DNA of 13,570 nucleotides, from positions 1-13,570 of the forward strand of contig CAMCEP010000052.1 of NCBI GenBank assembly GCA_945873675.1, written 5' to 3'. A program made the translations under genes and the position numbers. This DNA comes from Asaia bogorensis (GTDB lineage Bacteria; Pseudomonadota; Alphaproteobacteria; Acetobacterales; Acetobacteraceae). This document shows, in pieces, positions 1 through 7,101 of this stretch (positions are counted from its first letter, which is position 1; every line of letters begins with the position of its first letter). Under the pieces are notes generated by a model. The model was not told where the DNA came from. It saw nothing but the letters and a program-made list of their open reading frames with translations, and made no database searches.

Positions 1-315
1 GTGATGAAATCCAAAACCACAGCGGAATGGATTGATGCTTTGGAAGCGCTCAAGATCGGGTGTGGTCCCATCAATACGCTGGAACAGGTCTTCGCCGATC
101 CCCATGTGCAAGCGCGTGAGATGGTGGTGGAGATGGCGCATGGCAGTGGTGAGACAGTGAAGGTGATTGCCAATCCGGTGAAGCTTTCGGCAACGCCGCC
201 AAGCTATCGCAGTGCGCCGCCCGTGCTGGGTGAGCATACCAATGCCGTGCTGAGTGATGTTCTGAAAATGAGTGCGGCGGAAATTGCCGCGCTCAAGGAA
301 AAAGGCATTTTGTGA
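1..315 (+). CDS. CaiB/BaiF family (class III) CoA transferase, C-terminal end only
   Basis: The visible 104 residues match the last quarter of class III CoA transferases, which move CoA between carboxylic acids such as formate/oxalate, carnitine or succinate derivatives. Seen: the stretch with GCGPINTLEQVFADPHVQAREM (about residues 20-41), a typical CaiB-family segment in which the next subunit's active-site region is built. It is followed by the family's 'NPVKLS.TPPSYRSAPPVLGEHT' style ending (about residues 58-80). Full members are about 380-400 residues, so most of the protein lies upstream of the window. The GTG/ATG codons at the very first bases are most likely internal, not the start. 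The stop TGA (313-315) shares its last base with the next gene's ATG, so the two are co-translated. The substrate cannot be told from this fragment. Confidence 0.88.
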   Translation: MMKSKTTAEWIDALEALKIGCGPINTLEQVFADPHVQAREMVVEMAHGSGETVKVIANPVKLSATPPSYRSAPPVLGEHTNAVLSDVLKMSAAEIAALKEKGIL

Positions 316-1175
316 TGGCGCTGCCCGCGGGTGCCCGTGCTGGCGCTTTGCGCTGGCTGTCACCTGCGGGTTTCTTCACGCTGCGCTGGCTGGAATGGGG
401 CCCGCTGGATGGCACGCCGGTGATTTGCGTCCATGGGCTGACGCGTAGCGGGCGGGATTTTGATGCACTCGCCGCAGCACTTGCCGCTTCCGGTCGGCGC
501 GTCTTTTGTCCAGATTTGCCGGGGCGTGGCGCTTCGGATTGGTTGCCTGATCCCGCGCTGTATCAGCCGCCGATCTATTCCCAGGCTTTGGCGCATTTGC
601 TGGCGCGGATGGATGGGCCGGTGGATTGGGTGGGCACATCTTTGGGTGGCATTTGCGGCATGGGCATTGCTGCCACACCCGGCAACGCCGTCAGGCGCAT
701 GGTGCTGAATGATATTGGTGCGGTAATCCCTGCCAGCTCACTCCAACGTATCCGTGATTACATCAATCTTGCCGCACCTTCCTTTGCCGATATCACGGCG
801 CTGGAAGCGTATTTGCGTGGCGTACATGCGCCCTTCGGCAATCTGACTGATGCCGAATGGCGGCATTTGGCAGAAACTTCAGCCAGGCGGGGCGCTGATG
901 GTGTACTGCGGCTGCATTATGATCCCGCCATTATTCGTGCCTTCAGCGCCGGCGATGTTGCGGATATTGATCTTTCACCGCTTTGGGCGGCCATAGCCAT
1001 CCCGGTCCTTATTCTGCGCGGTGTGACAAGTGATGTGCTCCCTGCGGATATCGCCGCACAGATGGCGCGTAAACCAAGCACGAAGCTGATTGAAATTGCC
1101 GAAGCAGGCCATGCGCCAGCGCTGATGGCCGCTGATCAAATTGCCGCCATAGGGAACTTCCTGAACGCGCCATGA
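315..1175 (+). CDS. alpha/beta fold hydrolase
   Basis: A 286-residue soluble serine hydrolase of the alpha/beta fold (Abhydrolase_1 type). Seen: the oxyanion-hole HG at residues 40-41 (ICVHGLTRSG), the DLPGRGASD loop at 68-76, and the nucleophile elbow GTSLGG with Ser109. The probable catalytic acid is Asp240 in LRGVTSDVL, and His266 lies in EAGHAPAL. The catalytic triad therefore looks complete and a cap segment lies between about residues 130 and 220. No signal peptide is visible. ATG at 315 is chosen over GTG at 312 because it gives the TGATG coupling with the CoA transferase stop; an AAAGG ribosome site sits at 301-305. Its own stop overlaps the next gene by 4 bases. Substrate unknown: an ester, lactone or thioester linked to the CoA transferase pathway is possible but is only inference. 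Confidence 0.88.
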   Translation: MALPAGARAGALRWLSPAGFFTLRWLEWGPLDGTPVICVHGLTRSGRDFDALAAALAASGRRVFCPDLPGRGASDWLPDPALYQPPIYSQALAHLLARMDGPVDWVGTSLGGICGMGIAATPGNAVRRMVLNDIGAVIPASSLQRIRDYINLAAPSFADITALEAYLRGVHAPFGNLTDAEWRHLAETSARRGADGVLRLHYDPAIIRAFSAGDVADIDLSPLWAAIAIPVLILRGVTSDVLPADIAAQMARKPSTKLIEIAEAGHAPALMAADQIAAIGNFLNAP

Positions 1176-2491
1176 ATGAAGAGGCCGCGCCACCACCAAG
1201 AACGGAAGGGCTGATCGGTTTCATTGTTGCCCTTTGGGATGGGCTTTACGGTTTCGTGTTCCGTGTTGTGCCACTTTTATTGGCGGCAGCTTTTGTCCTG
1301 CTATTGCTGCGGGAAATGCGGCGCGAGGATATTGAAATCGCGCCCATCCAGGTGCCGGTTAGGCTGGCGGAAGCCGGGCTTTCGCCGGATGTGGTAGCAC
1401 TCCGCCTGCTTGATCAGGTTTTGCTGGTGCAAAATACCGTCACGGCAGAACAGCTTGGGCAACAGCGTCTTGAATTGGCCGGCGATCAGCCGGATTTCAA
1501 TGTGCCGATTGCAGGGCTTTCACTGCGCGCATTGGCGACCTTGCTGCGCAGCGTTTTCGGTACGCCAAGCCGGCGCATTACCGGCGAAATCATTCTGGAA
1601 AAAGAACAATTGAAGCTACGCCTGCGTTTGGCGGGCCATGGGCTGATTGCCGATATTGATGGCGTGCCGGCTGATGCGGTGGACCGGCTGCTGAACGCCG
1701 CCGCCCCCGAGATTTGGCGCATGATCCAGCCCAGGCTTTACGCCTGGCATGTGGCGCAAACCGAACCAAACCAAGCGATTGTGCGTGATAAGCTGCGCGT
1801 CCTGCTGCGCAGCGCTGCCGGCGATACTGCCGCGGAAAACACCGTACGCGGCCTGATGGGGCGGAGCTATTTGCGCGAAGGGCGCGCGCGCGATGCCTTT
1901 GAGGTGGCTGAGGTGATCATTCAGACTAATCCTGATTTTGGCGCTGCCTGGTATCTGCGTGGCACGGCGCAATTCCGCCTGGGCCGTGTGGAAGCGGCAC
2001 TTGAGGATTATCGCCGTGCGCAGCAGCTCGATCCTCGTGCCATCTGGGTGCATGTCGCGCTTGCTGAAGTCTTCACGCAGGCTGGTAATCTGGATGAAGC
2101 GCTCAGGGAAATTCGTAAGGCCCTGGCGGATCAATCACGCGACCCTTGGGCACTTTTGCATGAAGGCAATGTGTTGCTGGGGATGAACCGTGCACGGGAA
2201 GCCATGCTCGCCACACGCCGCGGGTTGGATCAGGACCCGAATAGCGCTGATCTTCGCCATTTGCTCGGGCGCGTATGGCTCAAGTTGGGCAATCAGGCGG
2301 AAGCGGCCAATGCCTTTCAACAGGCCATACGGCTTGCGCCCGCCATGGCGGAACCCGTGCTTGATCTTGCCGAATTGCAGATCAATACAGGAAAAACCAC
2401 TGAAGCGCGTGATGCCTTGACCGCACTTCTGGCGCGTGAGGATTTGCCGGATGCCCAACGCGCGCGGGCCGAAGCACTGATGGCGCGGTGA
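1172..2491 (+). CDS. membrane-anchored tetratricopeptide repeat (TPR) protein
   Basis: A 439-residue protein with one hydrophobic segment near the N-terminus (about residues 32-47, followed by REMRRED). It looks like a single-pass anchor or uncleaved signal with the bulk outside the cytoplasm. Residues about 55-220 form a region I cannot assign; it includes a mixed alpha/beta stretch around 130-165. From about 222 to 425 there are roughly six TPR units, with repeated patterns such as AWYLRGTAQFRLGRVEAALEDY, PWALLHEGNVLLGMNRAREAM and ADLRHLLGRVWLKLGNQAEA. TPR units normally bind peptides or partner proteins, so it is more likely a scaffold or adaptor than an enzyme. The ATG overlaps the hydrolase stop (ATGA). 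No strong ribosome site is visible, which fits translational coupling. Partner and process are unknown. Confidence 0.82.
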   Translation: MNEEAAPPPRTEGLIGFIVALWDGLYGFVFRVVPLLLAAAFVLLLLREMRREDIEIAPIQVPVRLAEAGLSPDVVALRLLDQVLLVQNTVTAEQLGQQRLELAGDQPDFNVPIAGLSLRALATLLRSVFGTPSRRITGEIILEKEQLKLRLRLAGHGLIADIDGVPADAVDRLLNAAAPEIWRMIQPRLYAWHVAQTEPNQAIVRDKLRVLLRSAAGDTAAENTVRGLMGRSYLREGRARDAFEVAEVIIQTNPDFGAAWYLRGTAQFRLGRVEAALEDYRRAQQLDPRAIWVHVALAEVFTQAGNLDEALREIRKALADQSRDPWALLHEGNVLLGMNRAREAMLATRRGLDQDPNSADLRHLLGRVWLKLGNQAEAANAFQQAIRLAPAMAEPVLDLAELQINTGKTTEARDALTALLAREDLPDAQRARAEALMAR

Positions 2492-2502
2492 ACAATAAAG
2501 CC

Positions 2503-2506
2503 AGGA
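2503..2506 (+). promoter_or_regulatory. ribosome binding site of the GMC oxidoreductase gene
   Basis: AGGA lies in the 25-base gap after the TPR gene stop, ten bases before the ATG at 2517. It supports that start. The same gap shows no hairpin or promoter, so read-through from the upstream genes is likely. Confidence 0.55.
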
Positions 2507-2516
2507 ATTTTCAGCC

Positions 2517-4082
2517 ATGTATGATGTGATTGTGGTGGGCGCAGGTTCATCGGGGGCGACATTGGCAGCGCGGCTATCTGAAGACTCTCATCGGCGGGTC
2601 TTGCTGCTGGAAGCGGGACGAGATTGGCGCGCCGCGGAAGCGCCAGCTGCTTTGCGCAGCCCCAATATCGTGCCCTTCATGCATGACCCCGCGCATCAGG
2701 CCGCCTGGCAATGGCCAGGGCTGATGACGCGACGCACCCGTGCCCAGACGCCGAAATTCTATTGGCGCGGCAAGGCGCTTGGTGGTTCTTCCACAGTCAA
2801 TGCACAAATCGCCATTCGTGGTGTGCCGGCCGCTTTTGATGCCTGGGCGGAAGCGGGGTGTGAGGGTTGGTCAGCCGCCGATGTCATGCCAATTTTCGAT
2901 GCCATCGAAGATGATGCGAATTACGGCACACCGGGCAAGCGCCAGGGTGGCCCCATTCCAGTGTGGCGTATGCCAGAAGAAAACTGGGGCGCGGTTGATT
3001 GCGCGCTGCGCGATGCGGCGCGCATCGCGGGCTATCCCGTAAAGCTGGATCTGAACGCACCAGAAGGCGAAGGGCTTTCCTGCAACCCGATCAATCTGCG
3101 CCACGGCCAACGCGTGACCACCAATGATGGCTATCTGGAACCGGCGCGCGGGCGGGCCAACCTTACCATTCGCGGTGATGCGCTGGTTGACCGCGTAATC
3201 TTCGATGGGCGCCGCGCGGCCGGCGTGCGTGTGCGCTTTGGCGCTGGCGCTTTTGAGGAAATCAGGGCGAAGGAAGTAGTGCTTTGTGCCGGCGCCATCC
3301 ATAGCCCCTGCATTTTGATGCGCAGCGGCATTGGCCCCGCCGCTGCCTTGCGAGGCTTGGGCATTACCGTTCTGCATGATGCGCCCGCTGTCGGCCAGCA
3401 TTTCTTGGATCACCCGATCCTGCGCGCAAGCCTGGCACTCAAGCCTGGCTTTCGCGCTGAAGGTGCTGATGCGCGGCATACCAATAGCTGCCTGACATAT
3501 AGCAGCAAATTAGCCGGCGGTGGTGAGCGTGACATGATCATCATCGCCTATAATCATCGCGGATTGGCGGAAGGCGGCGTGGCACCCAATGGCGGCCTTG
3601 GGGTTGCACTTTATGATGCGCTGTCACGTGGCGAAGTGCGTTTGACCTCGGCCGATCCGGATGCGCAGCCCTTGGTTGAAGAGAACATGCTGGATCATCC
3701 CGCTGATCGGTTACGGATGCGTGATGGCGTTCGGCGGCTGGCGCGCTTATGCGCCTTATCACCGGTGGCTGATATTACAGACGCCATTACCTTTGGCGAA
3801 ACCGCGCTTACCATGGCGGAAGCGGCCGCGCTTTCGGATGATGCGCTGGATACGCTGATGCTCGATCAGGCAGGCGACATCCAGCACGCCGCCGGCACTT
3901 GCCGCATGACCGCGCATGAAGACCCGCGTGGCGTGGTGGACCCTGATCTGAAGGTGCGTGGCGTGGAAGGACTTCGCGTTGCGGATGCTTCCATCATGCC
4001 ATCCGATTGCCGCGCCAATTTGCATTTCACCTGTGTGATGATCGGCGAAGCAGCAGCGCGGCGAATGCGCGCCATCGCTTAA
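2517..4082 (+). CDS. GMC family FAD-dependent oxidoreductase (choline/alcohol dehydrogenase-like)
   Basis: A 521-residue glucose-methanol-choline family flavoprotein that oxidises an alcohol with FAD. Seen: the dinucleotide-binding GAGSSGATLAARL motif at residues 8-20 with acidic Glu32 ending strand 2. GMC signature 1 lies around 84-102 (GKALGGSSTVNAQIAIRG) and signature 2 around 258-274 (GAIHSPCILMRSGIGP). The C-terminal active site has the HAAGTCRM motif with catalytic-type His457, and a second pair of active-site residues near N501/H503 in DCRANLHFT. Length is normal for bacterial members. No signal peptide is visible, so it is probably cytoplasmic. It ends 6 bases from the stop of the convergent ABC gene. 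The substrate cannot be told; choline dehydrogenase is the family's best-known member, but no betaine aldehyde dehydrogenase or BetI regulator is nearby, so calling it BetA would be unsafe. Confidence 0.93.
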   Translation: MYDVIVVGAGSSGATLAARLSEDSHRRVLLLEAGRDWRAAEAPAALRSPNIVPFMHDPAHQAAWQWPGLMTRRTRAQTPKFYWRGKALGGSSTVNAQIAIRGVPAAFDAWAEAGCEGWSAADVMPIFDAIEDDANYGTPGKRQGGPIPVWRMPEENWGAVDCALRDAARIAGYPVKLDLNAPEGEGLSCNPINLRHGQRVTTNDGYLEPARGRANLTIRGDALVDRVIFDGRRAAGVRVRFGAGAFEEIRAKEVVLCAGAIHSPCILMRSGIGPAAALRGLGITVLHDAPAVGQHFLDHPILRASLALKPGFRAEGADARHTNSCLTYSSKLAGGGERDMIIIAYNHRGLAEGGVAPNGGLGVALYDALSRGEVRLTSADPDAQPLVEENMLDHPADRLRMRDGVRRLARLCALSPVADITDAITFGETALTMAEAAALSDDALDTLMLDQAGDIQHAAGTCRMTAHEDPRGVVDPDLKVRGVEGLRVADASIMPSDCRANLHFTCVMIGEAAARRMRAIA

Positions 4083-4088
4083 CCGCGC

Positions 4089-5825
4089 TCAGTGATGGTC
4101 TTTCTCCACAAGCCGACCATCTTCCACCCGCAGCACCCTGTCATGAAACCGCGCCACAGCCGGGCGATGCGCGATTGAAAGCATTGTCAGCCCAGGCAGG
4201 GCGCGCTTCAGCCTTTCGTGCAATTCTGCTTCCCCTTCGGGGTCCAGGCTTGCCGTTGCCTCATCCAGGAATAGCCAATCCGGGCGCAGCAAAAAGGCAC
4301 GCGCGAAGGAAAGCCTTTGCTGTTCGCCACCGGAAAGCCGCTGGCCCCAACTATCACTATCATCAAGCCGGGGCGCCAGGTGACCAAGACCTGCTTCCTC
4401 CAGCGCTGCCACAGCCTCAGCATCGGTGAAGCGCGCTTCATCTTCCGGGTAGCATACGGCGCGCTTCAGGGTGCCAAGCGGCAGGTATGGGCGCTGCGGC
4501 AGGAACAGCGCGCGTGCATCCTGCGGCAGGGAAATCGTGCCGCTACCGAAAGGCCAAATGCCGGCGATGGCGCGAAACAAAGTGGATTTGCCTGAACCCG
4601 AAGGGCCATTGATCAGCACTGCCTCGCCCGGCGCGACATCCATCTCAGCGCCGCTCAGCAGCGCACGCCCATCGGGGAGCTTGAGCGTGACATCGCGCAT
4701 GGCAAGACCTTGAGCAGCTGCCTTGCTGGCTTTCGGGCCCACGCCGGCGTCACGCGCCTTGGCGACCGCTTGGGTAAAACCAGTCAAGCGCTGCACAGTC
4801 GCGCGCCATTCCGTCAGCCGCGCATAATTATCCACAAACCAGGAAAGCGCGCCCTGCACCTGGCCGAAGGCGCTGCTGGTCTGGATAAGGCCTCCAAGTG
4901 GCAGGCGCCCTGCAAAATAGGCGGGTGCGGCAACCACAATCGGGAAGATGGATGCCACCTGCCCATAGCCCGCGGTGAAGAAGGTGAGCCGCTTGGTGGC
5001 GCGCATAATCTCCCACCAATTCAGCATCAGCTTGCTGAAACGCTGCGTGAGGCCGCGTTTTTCATCAGCCTCCCCACCATAAAGCGCGATGCCTTCGGTA
5101 TTTTCACGCAGCCGCACCAGCGCGTAACGAAAATCCGCTTCCAGCCTTTGCTGCGAGAAATTGAGCGCAATCAACGGCCGCCCGATCAGATGCGCAAGCC
5201 AGGTGCCAAGCAGCGCATAGATCAGCGCCACCCAGACCATATAGCCCGGAATCTCAACACCAAGCACCGTGACTGGCCCGGAGAGCGCCCAAAGCACCAG
5301 GATGAAGGAGCCCAGCGTGACAATGGAATTGAGCAAGCCAATACCAAGTCCAAGTGTTTCTTCCACAAACAGCCGCGCATCATCAGCGATGCGCTGATCC
5401 GGATTATCCGTATAGGGATCGGTCAAGGCCATGCGGTAATAGGCGCGATCAGAAAGCCATTGCGCCAGATACACATCAGTCAGCCAGCGCCGCCAACGCA
5501 TTTGCAGGGCTTGGCGCAGATAAAGCTGATACACCGCAATCAGAATATAAAGCGCGGCCACCAGCACAAAGCCTGGCAGCAGCCCCTCGGCTTCCGTGCG
5601 ATGCCAGCTGAAAAGCAGCGCGATGAAGCCATCCCAATCCTTGCTTTCCAGCGTATTGTAGAAGGCGCGCTGCCAATAAGTGAGCAGCACCGTCATGCCC
5701 ACCAGCGAAAGATTGAGCAGGATCACCACCGCCAGCAGCAAGCGTGCGCGCCAGCGTTCCTCGCTCCGCCAAAAGGGGGCGATCAGCGCCCAGGATTCGG
5801 CGATGAAGGTGATGATCCAGCGCAT
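4089..5825 (-). CDS. ABC transporter, fused permease and ATPase, BacA/SbmA/YddA type
   Basis: A 578-residue ABC half-transporter that should work as a homodimer in the inner membrane. The N-terminal part (about 1-345) has the layout of the SbmA/BacA-like membrane domain (ABC_membrane_2), with hydrophobic helices near 28-50, 84-103, 158-182, 194-215 and 285-305. The family-typical ERWRARLLL, YWQRAFYNTLE and NPDQRIADD segments lie at 23-31, 51-60 and 141-149. The ATPase domain has Walker A GPSGSGKST (407-415), the Q-loop in LPQRPY (Gln444), the LSGGE signature (497-501), Walker B ending in LFLDE (518-522) and the H-loop His553. All look intact. Relatives include E. coli YddA and mycobacterial Rv1819c, which imports cobalamin and other hydrophilic molecules; SbmA/BacA import peptides but lack the ATPase. 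The substrate here is unknown. It is the last gene of the leftward operon, 9 bases after the DUF1499 gene. Confidence 0.93.
   Translation of the reverse strand: MRWIITFIAESWALIAPFWRSEERWRARLLLAVVILLNLSLVGMTVLLTYWQRAFYNTLESKDWDGFIALLFSWHRTEAEGLLPGFVLVAALYILIAVYQLYLRQALQMRWRRWLTDVYLAQWLSDRAYYRMALTDPYTDNPDQRIADDARLFVEETLGLGIGLLNSIVTLGSFILVLWALSGPVTVLGVEIPGYMVWVALIYALLGTWLAHLIGRPLIALNFSQQRLEADFRYALVRLRENTEGIALYGGEADEKRGLTQRFSKLMLNWWEIMRATKRLTFFTAGYGQVASIFPIVVAAPAYFAGRLPLGGLIQTSSAFGQVQGALSWFVDNYARLTEWRATVQRLTGFTQAVAKARDAGVGPKASKAAAQGLAMRDVTLKLPDGRALLSGAEMDVAPGEAVLINGPSGSGKSTLFRAIAGIWPFGSGTISLPQDARALFLPQRPYLPLGTLKRAVCYPEDEARFTDAEAVAALEEAGLGHLAPRLDDSDSWGQRLSGGEQQRLSFARAFLLRPDWLFLDEATASLDPEGEAELHERLKRALPGLTMLSIAHRPAVARFHDRVLRVEDGRLVEKDHH
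4094..4121. repeat. 7-base inverted repeat at the convergent gene junction
   Basis: GATGGTC (4094-4100) and GACCATC (4115-4121) are perfect inverted copies separated by 14 bases. They lie just past the GMC stop and inside the last codons of the ABC gene. A folded RNA from either strand could help end transcription or block read-through, because there are only 6 bases between the two stops. There is no T-tract on either side, so it is not a standard factor-independent terminator, and chance is possible. Confidence 0.3.
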
Positions 5826-5834
5826 GGCGTGCGC

Positions 5835-6275
5835 CTAACCTGCGCGCAGCGCTGCTTCCAGCGCCGCGAGCCAAGCCATGACACGCGCGCGATTGACGCC
5901 CAGATCAGACCAGCCAATCAGGCTGCGCGAATACAGCCAAAGCCCGGTGCCGCCCGCAACGGGTGCCGCTTCCGCCACCACAATATCGGGGTAATTCATC
6001 AGCGCGCTGCGCACCACCCATTGCGCCTGGTTGCGCGCCGGAAAGCGCGTGAGTGGAAAGCAGCGTGGCATGCCGGCCGCAACGCGATTCAAAGCCGCGA
6101 TTACCGCTTCCGGTGAGGCTGGCAGAGGGTCTCGCTGCAAATGCCCTTGCCCCGGTGCGACGCTCGGCGTCAGCAGGCAGGTATTGGGCGATGGCGGCAA
6201 TTGCAGCGTTGCGAAATCAATCGGCGCGGGGGCGGGAATGCCATCAGCGCCGCGAGAAAACAGGGCAGAGATCAT
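5835..6275 (-). CDS. DUF1499 family protein
   Basis: A 146-residue protein recognised by the DUF1499 pattern. The PSPNTCLLTP segment (residues 28-37) stands where family members have 'RPNCVSS', an amphipathic stretch with a MPR motif follows (69-71), and the hallmark LYSRSLIGWSDLGVNRARV lies at 114-132. Family function is not established. Unlike many members, I see no N-terminal membrane helix or lipoprotein Cys signal in this one, so it looks cytoplasmic. It starts inside the DUF3253 stop (ATGA overlap, 6272-6275) and ends with TAG 9 bases before the ABC transporter ATG. The position between two operon partners points to co-expression, but no function should be assigned. Confidence 0.8.
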   Translation of the reverse strand: MISALFSRGADGIPAPAPIDFATLQLPPSPNTCLLTPSVAPGQGHLQRDPLPASPEAVIAALNRVAAGMPRCFPLTRFPARNQAQWVVRSALMNYPDIVVAEAAPVAGGTGLWLYSRSLIGWSDLGVNRARVMAWLAALEAALRAG

Positions 6276-6517
6276 GATGTGGCCCTCAAGCGAATGACGC
6301 CCCGCATGTCATCGGGGTTGATGGGTTTGCCCTTACGCAGGATTTCAATCTTGCCCTGGCGCGCCAGATCGGCGGCCACCTTACGCACCGCGCCCAATAA
6401 GGGGCGCCAGTTTTCGGCAGAAACAGCGCGCGCCACATCGGTGGGACACAGGCTTTTTTCCGGCCCACGTTCGGTGGCGATCTGCAGCATGGCGGCGGTG
6501 ATGGCTTCGATATTCAT
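6272..6517 (-). CDS. DUF3253 small protein
   Basis: An 81-residue protein that fits the DUF3253 family, a small winged-helix-like domain of unknown role. Seen: a helix at 1-16, then RGPEKSLCPTDVARAV (17-32), NWRPLLGAVRKVAADLARQG (36-55), a basic KIEILRKGKPI strand pair (56-66) and a GVIRL ending (73-77). I chose the ATG at 6517, not the one at 6529, because it makes the 4-base ATGA overlap with the preceding gene's stop, as at most junctions in this operon. The longer start would add only four residues (MDRA). The fold suggests nucleic acid or protein binding, but that is inference. The stop overlaps the DUF1499 start by 4 bases. Confidence 0.8.
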   Translation of the reverse strand: MNIEAITAAMLQIATERGPEKSLCPTDVARAVSAENWRPLLGAVRKVAADLARQGKIEILRKGKPINPDDMRGVIRLRATS

Positions 6518-7101
6518 GGCGCGATCCAATCGGCGGTAAGATTGCCCGCTTCATCCCAGATGAAGCGCGCGCGTTGATGCCCGGCGGCGGCAAGCCAAAG
6601 CCATTCCAGACGATGAAAGCCAATCACCACCGCGGCGAAATGCGGCCGACCGATTTCCGTATCCTGCGGCGCGGCTGGCGGAGCGGGCACAATGGCGCCA
6701 GAGGCATCGGGCGCAGCATAGCACATGCGGCTGCTGCGTTGGCTGCCCGCCCAGGCGGCATCGGCGACCGCATCATCCAAATGCAGTGTCGCGCGGCCCG
6801 CGACGCGCATTTGCACATGCAGCGCGGCATCATAGAAATGCATCATCACACGCGGATCACGCGCAATACCGCGCGCCTTGTCACTGCGTCGATCGGTATG
6901 AAAACGCAGTCTGCGGGCATCCGCATCAAAGCCACGCAGAACCACCGTGCGCAAGCTGGGCGCGCCCGCATCATCCAGGCTGGCGATGGTTGGCGTATGG
7001 GAAGGGCTACGCCGATTCGGTACAGCATCCGCCAGCAGCCGAAAGGCTTCTTCCAGGCTTGCCATGATATCATCGGCAAAAGCGGGACGCGCGGGTTTCA
7101 T
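6514..7101 (-). CDS. pyridoxamine 5'-phosphate oxidase-like FMN-binding protein (Alr4036 type)
   Basis: A 195-residue flavin-binding split-barrel protein. Seen: RTVVLRGFD (51-59) and HTDRRSDK (68-75), the two FMN-phosphate contact segments of the pyridoxamine-phosphate-oxidase fold. HVQMRVAGRATL (95-106) comes next, with the Gln and Arg that normally lie near the isoalloxazine ring. A C-terminal half follows with FHRLEWLWL (162-170). The overall plan and length resemble the Alr4036 subgroup more than true PdxH, whose C-terminal signature ends in RLAP; here it ends in DWIAP. It may therefore be a general FMN oxidoreductase and not the vitamin B6 enzyme. ATG at 7101 overlaps the upstream stop by 4 bases. 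It sits directly after a renalase-like FAD protein, giving two flavoproteins in a row. Confidence 0.85.
   Translation of the reverse strand: MKPARPAFADDIMASLEEAFRLLADAVPNRRSPSHTPTIASLDDAGAPSLRTVVLRGFDADARRLRFHTDRRSDKARGIARDPRVMMHFYDAALHVQMRVAGRATLHLDDAVADAAWAGSQRSSRMCYAAPDASGAIVPAPPAAPQDTEIGRPHFAAVVIGFHRLEWLWLAAAGHQRARFIWDEAGNLTADWIAP

Noticed and set aside
2517..4082. Naming the GMC enzyme choline dehydrogenase (betA)
   Set aside because: GMC motifs do not define the substrate, and no betaine aldehyde dehydrogenase, BetI or choline transporter is nearby.
4710..6116. 468-codon open frame on the + strand opposite the ABC transporter and DUF1499 genes
   Set aside because: It runs across two real, motif-complete genes. 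Its product is rich in His, Gln, Arg and Pro with no domain pattern, as expected from the antisense frame of GC-rich codons.
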